Shown: positions 23,524 to 31,502, numbered from the stretch's first letter. The stretch: 46,995 bases of DNA from Microcaldota archaeon (GCA_016212395.1 JACRGF010000005.1:1-46995), one strand, 5' to 3'. Notes: a model not told the origin generated them from the sequence alone. Translations and numbers: made by a program.

Positions 23524-24909
23524 GTGAACAAACAAATAACAGTATTATTGCTGGCAGTAGCATTAGTGCTTTTTTTCGGGTGCACGGGAAAGTACGGAAA
23601 GTTCTTGGAAGTACAAAACGAAACTGCGATAGGCGACACTCCGCCCGCGCCTCCTGAAGAACAAGAGCAAAACACGACGGTAACTCCAAACACTCCGCCA
23701 ACAACACCCGGAACAACCACACCTTCAGCACAAAACACTACGCTAACGCCACCAAAGCCGTCAACACAAAATACGACAGTAACTCCGACGATTCCACCAA
23801 CCCCTCCAACGCCAACAATCCCTCCAACTTCTTCAAATGAAACATTAACTCCAACTCCTTCTCCAGTCCCGCCGAGCCCAACGCCAGCCCAAAACCAGTC
23901 TGCAGCAGGGGAAACCGTGACTATTCAGCCGAACACGCTCGCCATAATTTACTTCGGTTCGCTCGGGTCGCAATCGAGTTCGCTCACCGTCAAAAAATAC
24001 GATTCTATTACTGAGAACACTTACTCGTTATCAACCATTACTTCAACGTCAACGGCTTACGCGATTTTGGGGTACATTCCTTCGTTGAGCGAAACGTACT
24101 TGATAGACGAGACGACGTCTTACAGTTACTCGAGGAGCACTCTGCACGCGAGGACAGTTGGAGGCAAGGTGGTTATTCTCAACGAGCGCGGGGAAAGAAA
24201 CCCGGCAATAGGGGACGTTGACGTGAAAAACATTATTACCGGAGAAAGAATGTACTCAGTGACGCTGTACCCGCAATCTTCTGCAGGCGACTGGGCTATC
24301 GTCGGAAACGCGATTTATTACACGACGCCTATAAGCACGGACTTGTACGGAAAACGAACCGGAGGCGGCCACTTGTACAAACGGGATTTCGCTTCAAGCA
24401 GTTCAGTAAAATTGCTTGACTACCAGTACCCGCCGAACGGTATTGGAAGCTTGTACGCAGTCGGAGACAAGCTGTACGACGTGAGGTTTTCCTACGACGC
24501 GAAAACGGAAAGCCGAAATTACGCGGTAAGCGAGCGCAGCACGAGCACTGGAGAAATAACCAAAGAGATAACGAGCTTTTCTTACTCGAGCTACGCGACG
24601 TTTTACGACGGCGAGACAGCGTTGTATTTCGTGTTGAAAGACCCGAACGCTGAAGTTTACGAAGTCTACCGCATTACGAACGGAGACGCTGAACCAATAT
24701 TCGCAGTAGAACTCGAAGCAGGAGAAACAGGCTTGGGCAGGCTCGACGAGTCGAACGGCTACTTGTTCGTGCCAGTCTTGTCAAAAAACAAAAACACGCT
24801 CATAAAATACAGCTTGAACGACCGCACGAGCGAGGAAGTGAACATCGGCTCGCTCGCGGAAAGCGGCTCGCTCTCAGGCGCGGAATACACGCTGTTGAAC
24901 CCGCAGTAA
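23524..24909 (+). CDS. Thr/Pro-rich surface lipoprotein with beta-propeller-like domain
   Basis: 461 residues. GTG 23524 is preferred over GTG 23515 because GGGGTGA (23512-23518) makes a Shine-Dalgarno five bases before it. The signal MNKQITVLLLAVALVLFFGC ends in a lipobox. Residues 35-135 are a Thr/Pro/Asn linker (NTTVTPNTPP repeats) of the kind glycosylated on archaeal cell surfaces. The C-terminal 320 residues have regularly spaced Tyr/Gly/Asp beta strands (LYAVGDKLYDVRFSYD) resembling a propeller. No catalytic motif is seen. It is divergent from the pilin operon, which suggests co-expression at the surface. Confidence 0.8.
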   Translation: MNKQITVLLLAVALVLFFGCTGKYGKFLEVQNETAIGDTPPAPPEEQEQNTTVTPNTPPTTPGTTTPSAQNTTLTPPKPSTQNTTVTPTIPPTPPTPTIPPTSSNETLTPTPSPVPPSPTPAQNQSAAGETVTIQPNTLAIIYFGSLGSQSSSLTVKKYDSITENTYSLSTITSTSTAYAILGYIPSLSETYLIDETTSYSYSRSTLHARTVGGKVVILNERGERNPAIGDVDVKNIITGERMYSVTLYPQSSAGDWAIVGNAIYYTTPISTDLYGKRTGGGHLYKRDFASSSSVKLLDYQYPPNGIGSLYAVGDKLYDVRFSYDAKTESRNYAVSERSTSTGEITKEITSFSYSSYATFYDGETALYFVLKDPNAEVYEVYRITNGDAEPIFAVELEAGETGLGRLDESNGYLFVPVLSKNKNTLIKYSLNDRTSEEVNIGSLAESGSLSGAEYTLLNPQ

Positions 24910-24929
24910 AACTTTGCGATAGCGTTAAA

Positions 24930-25079
24930 CTACACGCTTTTTTTCGCGTGCTTTATTATCTCAACGTTGCAAGAGTGGCGGGCAGAGCACCATTCCTCGC
25001 ATTTTTCCGCCCAACGCTTTTCTTCATAAACCAGCTTGCACGCGTCACAAGAGTACAAGCCGTTCTTCACAGAAACCAT
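24930..25079 (-). CDS. Small Cys-rich (zinc-binding-like) protein, 49 aa
   Basis: Short gene starting at ATG 25079, about 25 nt after TTTATAAATATT, so leaderless; the frame further upstream is rejected on that ground. The pattern YSCDACKLVYEEKRWAEKC, then EEWC and SCNVEIIKHA matches, from memory, a widespread archaeal family of about 50 residues with a CxxC zinc knuckle and a conserved Trp-Ala-Glu-Lys-Cys. Function unknown. A gene this short would often be missed. Confidence 0.7.
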   Translation of the reverse strand: MVSVKNGLYSCDACKLVYEEKRWAEKCEEWCSARHSCNVEIIKHAKKSV

Positions 25080-25155
25080 GCAGGCATAACTCGAGCAATA
25101 TTTATAAACAAAATAAAACTTCTTTTGCAGTTCAAGGCAATGCTTCGACACGCGT

Positions 25156-25758
25156 TCACTCGCATTCTGAATAGCCTGTCCCGCACTCGTTGCAAGTTTG
25201 CTGTCCGTACCCGCAACCGCCTTGCAGCGGGCAGACTTTAACGCTTCCAGGAACGCACGTTTTCTTTACTATGCACGCGCTCCACTCTCCGTTCGCGCAC
25301 ACGCTCACTCCATAACAGTTTGAAGAAGTAGAACAATTCTTCTGCATTCCTGCAGAACACTCGCTTTTCTTTTGAGGAAGCAGGGAAGGCGTGCCGGAAA
25401 AGCTTTCTCCTGAAAACGTCGTGCGCTGAAGAAAATTCGTGTAAAACAAGTAAGCAGCCAGCAACGCGACGCACAACAACGCGAAGAGAATGGCTTTAGT
25501 CAGGAAAGGGCAGAAACGTTTTTTCTGTTCTTGATAGTGAGAAGAAACAGGATGCTGTGCAGAAGCAGCTGCAGGCACAGGAGTTTTCTTGCGTGAAATT
25601 ATTCTGCCTTCAACGTTTGCTTGTTTTTCTTTTTGCTTCAGCAAAGCGTGCCTTGTTTTCCCTGCTTGCTTTTGCTTCAGAAAAGCTTGTTTTGTTTTCT
25701 CCGCTTGCTGTTTCAGCGAAACTTGTTTTGCTTTATTCAGCGGTTGCTTTTTTTTCAT
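25156..25758 (-). CDS. Single-pass membrane protein with basic N-terminus and Cys-rich outer domain
   Basis: 200 residues, ATG with GAGGTGG eight bases upstream. Residues 1-65 are Lys/Gln-rich and contain imperfect repeats (KQAFLKQKQAGKTRHALLKQ). One membrane helix lies near residues 88-107 (AILFALLCVALLAAYLF). The exterior 90 residues carry 13 Cys in a pattern CYGVSVCANGEWSAC, then CGYGQQTCNECGTGYSEC, similar to disulfide-bonded surface repeats. It is 21 nt downstream of sppA and may share its transcript. The cytoplasmic basic tail might bind nucleic acid; that is only a guess. Confidence 0.75.
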   Translation of the reverse strand: MKKKQPLNKAKQVSLKQQAEKTKQAFLKQKQAGKTRHALLKQKEKQANVEGRIISRKKTPVPAAASAQHPVSSHYQEQKKRFCPFLTKAILFALLCVALLAAYLFYTNFLQRTTFSGESFSGTPSLLPQKKSECSAGMQKNCSTSSNCYGVSVCANGEWSACIVKKTCVPGSVKVCPLQGGCGYGQQTCNECGTGYSECE

Positions 25759-25779
25759 TCTTCAACCACCTCAATAATT

Positions 25780-26718
25780 TCAACTGTAAGACAAGCTGAC
25801 TTTCTGCGGGCTTGAAGAAAACGTTTGCCTCAAGTCAGACGCAGCGCCTTGCAGCAATTCTTCGAAAAAGCCTTTGCTTGTCTTGAAAACGCAGGTTTTC
25901 ACTTCGCCTTGCATTCCAGCAAGCTCGGCAGCCTTGCTGACTGCAGCCTGCTTGTCGCCCAGCTCGTCCACCAAGCCGAGTTTGAACGCTTGCCTTCCAG
26001 TGAGAATGCGCGCGTCTGAAACGCTTTCAAGGTTAGCTTGAGTGAAGCGTGGCTTGCCCTTCCTGCCTTCTTCTACTGCTTTCTTGAATTCTTGGAACGA
26101 CTCGTCAACTATCGCTTGAAGAATTTCAACTTCCTTTTCAGTAGGAGGCCTCGTCGGGTCTCCAATGTCCTTCAACTCGCCGGTCTTTACAGTAGTGAAA
26201 TTCATTCCCAGCTTGCTGAATAATTGGGAATAGTCTTCGAAAGTAGCGCGCGCGCCAATGCTTCCAGTAATAGCGTCAGGAGAGCTTACTATATAATCAG
26301 AGCCAACACCCAAGTAATAACCGCCCGAGGCAGCGACTTCCCTGAAAAACGCTACTTTCGGCTTGCCGAAATTTTTGAGCGCTGAATACATTTCACTGCT
26401 CGCGACAACGCTTCCTCCAGGAGAATTCACTTCAACAACAATCGCCTGCACATCGCTCCTGCTGCTCGCTTCCTCCAGCAACTCCGCGAAATCGTCGGAG
26501 TCAGCAACAACGCCAGAGAACAAGCCTGAGTCTCCGCTCGTGGCAATAACGCCGTCAACGCTAACCACTCCAACGCACGGTTCGGGAAACAACGCTGAAA
26601 GAAAGCTCACTAGAAAAAAACTGCCCACGAACAAGCCGGCAATCACCACGCCGGCAAACACGAGCAACGCAACAACCAAAAGCAATTTCGCCTTCCTGCT
26701 CTTGAAATTAAATTTCAA
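25780..26718 (-). CDS. sppA: Signal peptide peptidase SppA (S49)
   Basis: 312 residues from TTG 26718 (GAGGTG six bases upstream). An N-terminal membrane anchor (residues 11-45) precedes a crotonase-like protease domain. The nucleophile is Ser131 in REVAASGGYYLG and the general base Lys183 in KTGELKDIGDPTR, with the supporting motifs NSPGGSV and TGSIGARA. It cuts signal peptides left in the membrane after secretion, acting outside the cytoplasmic face. Length fits archaeal SppA. Two Cys near the ends (FPEPC; KTCVF) are unusual and could form a disulfide. It fits the secretory theme (SecD/F, many lipoproteins). Confidence 0.93.
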   Translation of the reverse strand: MKFNFKSRKAKLLLVVALLVFAGVVIAGLFVGSFFLVSFLSALFPEPCVGVVSVDGVIATSGDSGLFSGVVADSDDFAELLEEASSRSDVQAIVVEVNSPGGSVVASSEMYSALKNFGKPKVAFFREVAASGGYYLGVGSDYIVSSPDAITGSIGARATFEDYSQLFSKLGMNFTTVKTGELKDIGDPTRPPTEKEVEILQAIVDESFQEFKKAVEEGRKGKPRFTQANLESVSDARILTGRQAFKLGLVDELGDKQAAVSKAAELAGMQGEVKTCVFKTSKGFFEELLQGAASDLRQTFSSSPQKVSLSYS

Positions 26719-26796
26719 ACAAAACACCTCTCGCACGCACGAGACACTCTTTCGAGCACGCAATTTAAATAAATTGTTTGTCGCATTAAATTGGTC

Positions 26797-27315
26797 ATGA
26801 ACGACTTGGACTTGCTTGCATTGCTGTTGTTCATCCTGCCTGCTTACGTTGCGAACGCGTCTCCAGTGCTTTTCGGAGGAGGCGCGCCAGTGGACTTGAA
26901 GGGAAAATTCTGCGACAGGAAGAGAGTGTTCGGAGACGGCAAGACGTGGCGCGGGCTAATCGCAGGAATAGCGTGCGGAAGCCTGGTTGGAGTGGCTGAA
27001 ACATTCTTCTTCTCGAACAACGTTTTCATGCTGCAAGGTTTTCTTCTTTCTACAGGAGCGCTCGCAGGCGACTTGCTGGGAAGTTTTATCAAGAGGCGTT
27101 CGGGAATAAAGAGAGGCCAGCCGTCATTCCTCCTCGACCAGCTAATGTTCTTGTTCATAGCGTTATTGTTCGCAGCGCCAGTGCTCGCGAGCGAAAACGC
27201 GCCATTCAAGCTAACGCCAACAGGCTTGCTCGTGCTTGTAGTCTTAACCTACTTCCTGCACGTTTCAACTAATTATTTCGCGAACAAGGCAGGCTTGAAG
27301 AAAGTGCCTTGGTAA
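26797..27315 (+). CDS. carS: CDP-archaeol synthase
   Basis: 172 residues from ATG 26797, about 28 nt after ATTTAAATA. Polytopic CarS/DUF46 family: an N-terminal helix YVANASPVLFGGGAPVD, the catalytic loop RVFGDGKTWRGLIAG, a helix with GALAGDLLGSFIKRR (Asp-rich metal site) and RGQPSFLLDQLMF. It transfers CTP to digeranylgeranylglyceryl phosphate to make CDP-archaeol, the precursor of archaeal polar lipids. It is diagnostic of archaeal membranes. The gene is alone on its strand, divergent from sppA. Confidence 0.95.
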   Translation: MNDLDLLALLLFILPAYVANASPVLFGGGAPVDLKGKFCDRKRVFGDGKTWRGLIAGIACGSLVGVAETFFFSNNVFMLQGFLLSTGALAGDLLGSFIKRRSGIKRGQPSFLLDQLMFLFIALLFAAPVLASENAPFKLTPTGLLVLVVLTYFLHVSTNYFANKAGLKKVPW

Positions 27316-27433
27316 AAAAAAAAAGCAAGGCGAAAACAACAACTTTTCCTCACTGCAGTTCACGACGTTGAAACTGCTGGGTTTAATAGGCAGAAAAGCC
27401 ATAATTATACTAGAGATAGCGCAGGGGGAGTTT

Positions 27434-28183
27434 ATGGCTCAAGTTAGAGTGGAAGCAATAGTCCGGCAGGCGATTTACAAGCCTGATGTTTTCGAGAAGG
27501 CGAAAAGGCGAGTGGAACGAGTTTTCGCTTTAAAGAGAAACAGGGGAGGGCTGAGCTTAAAGTGGGGGCTCATAGACTTGCTCGGAGGAAGGAGCGGAAG
27601 GATAGAGAGCGGAACGCTTACCGGATTTTACGACGCGCAGTACGGGGAATACAGCAAGGCGAGTGATGCTTTGCGCAGGGAAAGCGAGAACGTTTTGGAA
27701 CAAAACCCGCAGTTGAGGAGGTTAGACGTAGTGGCTGAAAAGCTTTTCGAAGGAGGGACGTTCAAAGTGCTTGGCGTGAAAAGCGTAATGCAAAAAACAG
27801 GAGCGCCTGCGAGAAGGCGCGAAACGCTTGAAGGAATAACTGCGGGAATAAGAGTGGAATCTGAAGACAGAATGGTTGCGGGAGTGCTCACGCTGGATTT
27901 GAAAGGAGAAGAAGTAAAGTTCACGAAGCTTGAAGTAGTGGATGGCAAGAACGGGAAAGCGTTTCTCGTGAGGCTGAGCCTGCCAACAGGGGGAGTAGTA
28001 GTGGAAGAATTCAGCTCGGTGTTTGAGCTTCAAGATTGCAAGTCGGAACGCGAAACAGCCAACACGCCGTTGAGCATCAAAGACGAATCAAAGAGAAAAT
28101 GGCCTTACACGAAGATAAACGACGTAGTGGGAATGCTGGCCCGGAGGATTTACGGAGTTCAGAAGAGAGAATTCGAGTTGTGA
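27434..28183 (+). CDS. Uncharacterised protein, 249 aa
   Basis: ATG 27434 is chosen because of the GGGGGAG just upstream; the frame begins at 27368. Soluble, basic N-terminal half (DVFEKAKRRVERVFALKRN) and a beta-rich C-terminal half (GVLTLDLKGEEVKFTKLEVV). No recognised motif, signal or membrane segment. TATA-like ATAATTATAC near 27401. Convergent with HPS-RraA, separated by two inverted repeats. Function unknown. Confidence 0.7.
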   Translation: MAQVRVEAIVRQAIYKPDVFEKAKRRVERVFALKRNRGGLSLKWGLIDLLGGRSGRIESGTLTGFYDAQYGEYSKASDALRRESENVLEQNPQLRRLDVVAEKLFEGGTFKVLGVKSVMQKTGAPARRRETLEGITAGIRVESEDRMVAGVLTLDLKGEEVKFTKLEVVDGKNGKAFLVRLSLPTGGVVVEEFSSVFELQDCKSERETANTPLSIKDESKRKWPYTKINDVVGMLARRIYGVQKREFEL

Positions 28184-28189
28184 ACTTAT

Positions 28190-28278
28190 AGTAAATCGCG
28201 TATATTTTTGAATTTACAATGCGCGATTTACTGCTAGCAAATAAGCACGAAATGTTCAAATATCTGGCTTATTTGCTA
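28190..28278. repeat. Two back-to-back inverted repeats in a convergent spacer
   Basis: AGTAAATCGCG (28190-28200) pairs with CGCGATTTACT (28222-28232), 11 bp. TAGCAAATAAGC (28235-28246) pairs with GCTTATTTGCTA (28267-28278), 12 bp. Both are perfect. They lie between converging genes, so a two-way terminator is the simplest reading. The TAGCAAA ends recur at 39598. Confidence 0.7.
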
Positions 28279-29592
28279 TCACTTCATTATTTTCTCCCAT
28301 TTTTTCAAGCGCAAAACTTCCCCGAGCGAGCTTCCGTTCTTTATTTCCTTCAAAACTCGTTCTTCCTTTTCCTTCACGTCTTTAGCTCTCTTCGCGATTT
28401 CCAAAGCGTTCTCCCCTGGAATTATTACTACTCCTGAATCGTCTGCCAAAATCCAGTCGCCTGGCTTGACAGCTCTGCCTCCGCATTCTATTGCAACGTT
28501 CGTTTCGCCAAACCCTTTAGGCTCGCCCGTGCAGGGAGTAACGAACTTCGCGAAAGCAGGGAAACCCATTTTCCTTATTTCTTCAACATCGCGAATTCCG
28601 CCGTTTATTACAACGCCTGAAAGTTTTTTTCTTTTCGCGCTCTCGCTTGCAAGCGCGCCCCACACTGCCTTTTCCACTCCCCCGCAATCAACTACTATAA
28701 CGTCGCCTTCACTAGCCTCGTCTATTGCTTCCACTGGCTTTGCCCAGTCGCCTGGAAAAGCACGAGCTGTAAACGCTTTGCCTACTGCCTTCAAGCCAGG
28801 AGTAATGCTGAGAATGCCGCGCATTCCACCTTCGCGGTGCATCGCGTCGCTCGCATTGCAACTTGAAACGGAAAAAAGCAAGGAACGAATTTCATCGTCA
28901 ACAGAAAGAAGGGAAGGTTGCTTTTCCTTTGAACCGCTGCTTGCAGTTTGCTTTTTCGCAGTATTCAACTGCATGCTTGTTTTTATCTCCTGTGCTGCTG
29001 AGCGGACGTCCGCGTTCTTCGTAATCCCTCCGCCCACGACAATAACATCAGCGCCTGCCTCGACGTATTCAGAAACGTTTTCAGCAGTAATACCACCTGC
29101 AACAGCAACCTTGCATTTTACTGCTTTCCTCACTTCGCGTAGAATGGAGAGGGGAAGCATTCCGCGCATTTGCTGGTCTATGCCAACGTGCACGCCAACT
29201 ATTTGAACTCCGAGTTTTTCGAGTTGCTTCGCGCGCTCTGCAGGATTGACAACATTTAAGATGTCTGCTTCAACGAGCGCGCCGAATTTTTTGCCTGCTT
29301 CCACTGCCTCGCGGATAGTCGCGTCGTCTGCAGCGCCGAGAACGGTTACAACGCCAGCGCCTGCCTTGGCAGCCATTTCAACTTCCAAAGCACCCACGTC
29401 CATTATTTTCAAGTCAGCAACAATAGTCTTGCTGGGAAAAAGCTTGCGCAACTCGCGCACTACTCGAATGCCTTCGCTCTTCACGAGAGGAGTGCCTGCC
29501 TCAAGCCAGTCCACGAACTCGCTTGCCTCTCGCGCGACAGCCAACGCGCGCTCGGAGTCAACAAAATCCAAAGCCAACTGAAGAAACGCCAT
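28279..29592 (-). CDS. Hexulose-6-phosphate synthase fused to RraA-like domain
   Basis: 437 residues from ATG 29592. Residues 1-205 are a KDPG-aldolase-type TIM barrel of 3-hexulose-6-phosphate synthase: LQLALDFVDSERAL, IVADLKIMDVG, VHVGIDQQ, VAVAGGITAEN and VIVVGGGITKN. A Lys/Gln/Ser linker (TAKKQTASSGSKEKQPS) joins it to an RraA fold (GDVIVVDCGG, VVINGGIRDVEEI, PGDWILADDSGVVIIP) and a helical tail. In archaea, HPS run backwards makes ribulose-5-phosphate and formaldehyde for pentose supply; forwards it fixes formaldehyde. The fused partner is annotated in other archaea as a ribonuclease regulator, but RraA-like domains can be aldolases. No PHI gene is seen here. Confidence 0.9.
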   Translation of the reverse strand: MAFLQLALDFVDSERALAVAREASEFVDWLEAGTPLVKSEGIRVVRELRKLFPSKTIVADLKIMDVGALEVEMAAKAGAGVVTVLGAADDATIREAVEAGKKFGALVEADILNVVNPAERAKQLEKLGVQIVGVHVGIDQQMRGMLPLSILREVRKAVKCKVAVAGGITAENVSEYVEAGADVIVVGGGITKNADVRSAAQEIKTSMQLNTAKKQTASSGSKEKQPSLLSVDDEIRSLLFSVSSCNASDAMHREGGMRGILSITPGLKAVGKAFTARAFPGDWAKPVEAIDEASEGDVIVVDCGGVEKAVWGALASESAKRKKLSGVVINGGIRDVEEIRKMGFPAFAKFVTPCTGEPKGFGETNVAIECGGRAVKPGDWILADDSGVVIIPGENALEIAKRAKDVKEKEERVLKEIKNGSSLGEVLRLKKWEKIMK

Positions 29593-29752
29593 AAACACGC
29601 AACCCAAAACCATCAAAACTGCAAAACTACAAAACTTCTAAACTACAAAACCCCAAAACTCCAAAACCCGCCAAAAATAATTAGGGACTAACTCGTTTAA
29701 ACGGTTTTCGCTCAGGAGAAAAAACAAGAGGAAAAAAAATTTGCAATGCAGG
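29593..29752. other. Spacer: CAAAACT repeats and direct repeat copy 1
   Basis: 29593-29675 is CAAAACT/CTAAACT repetition. 29697-29712 is TTAAACGGTTTTCGCT, the left copy of a 16-bp direct repeat whose right copy is 30579-30594. No coding sequence is recognised. Confidence 0.6.
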
Positions 29753-29914
29753 TTAGTCAAGGGCTTTCAGTTGCTTGGACCAAACGCGGTTGGGGGTTTT
29801 CTTGAGCCATGCAACGTACTGATCGAGGAATTCCAGCCGCTCGCGCAAGTTTTGCTTTTTTTGCCTTTTCAACTCCTGCAAATCGACGTTTGGGAAACTA
29901 GTCAAGGGATTCAC
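29753..29914 (-). CDS. Small partner protein of the nucleotidyltransferase, 53 aa
   Basis: GTG 29914 lies within the last codons of the upstream gene (17-nt overlap), so translation is coupled. The product is charged and helical (QKKQNLRERLEFLDQYVAWL, then KTPNRVWSKQ). From memory, similar short proteins with a conserved Trp-Ser-Lys/Arg-Gln accompany nucleotidyltransferase-like genes in other archaea. Likely antitoxin or assembly partner; not proven. Confidence 0.6.
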   Translation of the reverse strand: MNPLTSFPNVDLQELKRQKKQNLRERLEFLDQYVAWLKKTPNRVWSKQLKALD

Positions 29915-30518
29915 CTGTAACTTCTTGAAATTTCTTGTTGGAAATGCTTAGCTTGCTCAGCATGTCCTTAAGCAACGGCATATTTAAATGCTCTTTTAAG
30001 AGCTTGTATAGAAACCGCGCGTCTTCCTTGTCTTTATCAGAACCCAGCCATAGTTTAAACGCGATTTGAAGTTCCAACTGCGAAATGTATAAGCGCTGGC
30101 CGTTGCACTCTACTTCCAACCGGTTTTCAAGGCAATAGCGATCCAAGGGAGTTTTCAACGGCTTGAATTCAATATTGGGGATAACTGAGCCTTTTCGATG
30201 GAAGCGCAAGGCAATGCCGCTGGAAAAAAGTTCAAACGCAAGTTTTGGGTCTGAGGTATTAAGGCACGCAAAGTCATTGGATGCAATGCTCCAAAATTCG
30301 GAAAACCGCTCGAACGGCAAGTCTTCCACGAAAATATCCACGTCTTCAGTGCTTCTATCCCTCCCGAAGAACAACGCTACATAACCTGAAATGAGAACGT
30401 ATTTCACCCCCGCCTTGCTTAAATGCTGAACGAAGGAAAAAACAAACCGGTCAATCGCGCGGAGATCCTTGTCGAAAACAATTCTTTTCGAAGTATAAAT
30501 TATGTCCACAACACTCAT
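29898..30518 (-). CDS. Nucleotidyltransferase-like protein (AbiEii/MNT-type toxin candidate)
   Basis: 206 residues. The core motif is VLISGYVALFFGRDRSTEDVD, with Gly-Ser-type turn, Arg and D-x-D (EDVDIF), the metal-binding pattern of the polymerase-beta nucleotidyltransferase fold; the usual first Gly of the turn is Ser-Gly. The helical C-terminal part (LQIAFKLWLGSDKDKEDARF) is typical of proteins grouped with AbiEii/DUF6036. In toxin-antitoxin systems such enzymes add nucleotides to tRNA or modify the partner. It overlaps the 53-residue gene. ATG 30518 sits next to AAGAGG; GTG 30509 is an alternative start. Confidence 0.75.
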   Translation of the reverse strand: MSVVDIIYTSKRIVFDKDLRAIDRFVFSFVQHLSKAGVKYVLISGYVALFFGRDRSTEDVDIFVEDLPFERFSEFWSIASNDFACLNTSDPKLAFELFSSGIALRFHRKGSVIPNIEFKPLKTPLDRYCLENRLEVECNGQRLYISQLELQIAFKLWLGSDKDKEDARFLYKLLKEHLNMPLLKDMLSKLSISNKKFQEVTGESLD

Positions 30519-30647
30519 CCTCTTGCCAAGTAAAAAACGAGGACAAAAATTAAAAGCATATAGATATGGCCACGCATATTAAACGGTTTTCGCTGGAAAC
30601 AACTGGGTTACGCTATGTTTTTATATTTCGCCAATTTATACAATAAT

Positions 30648-30842
30648 ATGGCAAAAACAGTATCCATTGAAATGATTCACGAAGATTTGGAAATCCTGAA
30701 AAAAGACATGGCAGAACTGAAGGCGCTGTTTTTAGAGCCGAAGCTAAAAAAAGAAATCGTGGACAAAGTAAGGCAAGCCAGGAAAAGAATAGCTGCAGTT
30801 TACGTTTCCAACGAAGATATCAAAAAAGAGTTCGGTGTCTGA
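30648..30842 (+). CDS. RelB-like antitoxin
   Basis: 64 residues from ATG 30648, 26 nt after TTTTTATATTTC (leaderless). An N-terminal strand-helix (TVSIEMIHEDLEILKKDMAE) and a C-terminal toxin-wrapping helix ending SNEDIKKEFGV, the same DxxKxxxGV-like end as the antitoxin at 31757. It directly precedes the RelE gene with TGA/GTG adjacent. It binds and neutralises the toxin and usually represses the operon. Confidence 0.8.
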   Translation: MAKTVSIEMIHEDLEILKKDMAELKALFLEPKLKKEIVDKVRQARKRIAAVYVSNEDIKKEFGV

Positions 30843-31100
30843 GTGGCTTACGAAATAAGGTGGGATGAAAAAGCCCGCGAATTCTTGAGAAAAATCCAAT
30901 TTGAAGACGCTCAAAGGATAATAAGGAAAGTCAACGGCATTGCAGACTTTCCAGAACATTATTTGGGCTCGTTAGTAGAAGTGAAAGCATACAAGCTTAG
31001 AGTAGGCGACTACCGTGCCATCATAGACCTGGACAAAAACAATAAGATCATTTCAGTCTTATTCATAGGGCACAGAAAAAACATTTACGACAAGTTCTAG
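30843..31100 (+). CDS. relE: RelE/ParE-family toxin
   Basis: 85 residues, GTG immediately after the antitoxin stop. Pattern YEIRWDEKAREFLRKI, then YKLRVGDYRAIIDLD and VLFIGHRKNIYDKF is the standard RelE fold: two helices then a four-strand sheet ending in GHRKNIY. RelE toxins cut mRNA in the ribosomal A site; the catalytic Arg and Tyr/His candidates are RVGDYR and GHRKNIY. Same family as the toxin at 31503 on the other strand, yet sequences differ through most of their length. Confidence 0.9.
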   Translation: MAYEIRWDEKAREFLRKIQFEDAQRIIRKVNGIADFPEHYLGSLVEVKAYKLRVGDYRAIIDLDKNNKIISVLFIGHRKNIYDKF

Positions 31101-31123
31101 CACAAGAATTCATGGAAAAACAG

Positions 31124-31492
31124 TCAAGCCATTTTCTCAAGCGCAGCGTCTATCGCGTAGACGAGCGCATTGTTTTTCTTGCGCGCTTCTTCTGTTCTTA
31201 ACGCGCGCAATTCGTCTTCAACTATTTTCGCGTGGTAGTCGCCGAGAAGCTGGACTGCCTTAACCCTGTCTGCAGGGGCAGTGTTGGAGTTGCATGCTGC
31301 GCGAATCAAAACGTGAAACAACGCAGTCAACGGGTGAAGATTGCCTTCACGCACTGCTTTCGCAGCTTCGCGCGCGTCTTCCAGCATTCGCTGGCTGCGG
31401 AAGCCTCGTTTGTCCATGTCTTGCACGAGACGCGATGCTGTTTGCATGTTATCGCCTGTTTGCCTGCGCACAGGCTGCCTGGTTGGGTTCAT
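31124..31492 (-). CDS. Uncharacterised 122-aa cargo protein of the RelBE cassette
   Basis: Begins at ATG 31492 (GAGGCG upstream), 10 nt after the RelE stop. Alpha-helical and soluble with no known motif. A basic N-terminus (NPTRQPVRRQTGDN) precedes helices (MLEDAREAAKAVREG; ADRVKAVQLLGDYHAKI). It is co-transcribed with the antitoxin and toxin, so it might modulate the module or be a passenger. The frame continues upstream over the RelE gene and that extension is rejected. Confidence 0.65.
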   Translation of the reverse strand: MNPTRQPVRRQTGDNMQTASRLVQDMDKRGFRSQRMLEDAREAAKAVREGNLHPLTALFHVLIRAACNSNTAPADRVKAVQLLGDYHAKIVEDELRALRTEEARKKNNALVYAIDAALEKMA

Positions 31493-31502
31493 AAGTTTCG
31501 CC

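Larger units (their letters stand above)
29697..30594. mobile_element. Possible cassette bounded by 16-bp direct repeats
   Basis: Perfect TTAAACGGTTTTCGCT at 29697-29712 and 30579-30594 encloses exactly the nucleotidyltransferase gene and its 53-residue partner. Identity stops at both edges of each copy. No integrase or transposase is present. It could be a past insertion or a recombination footprint. Confidence 0.45.
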
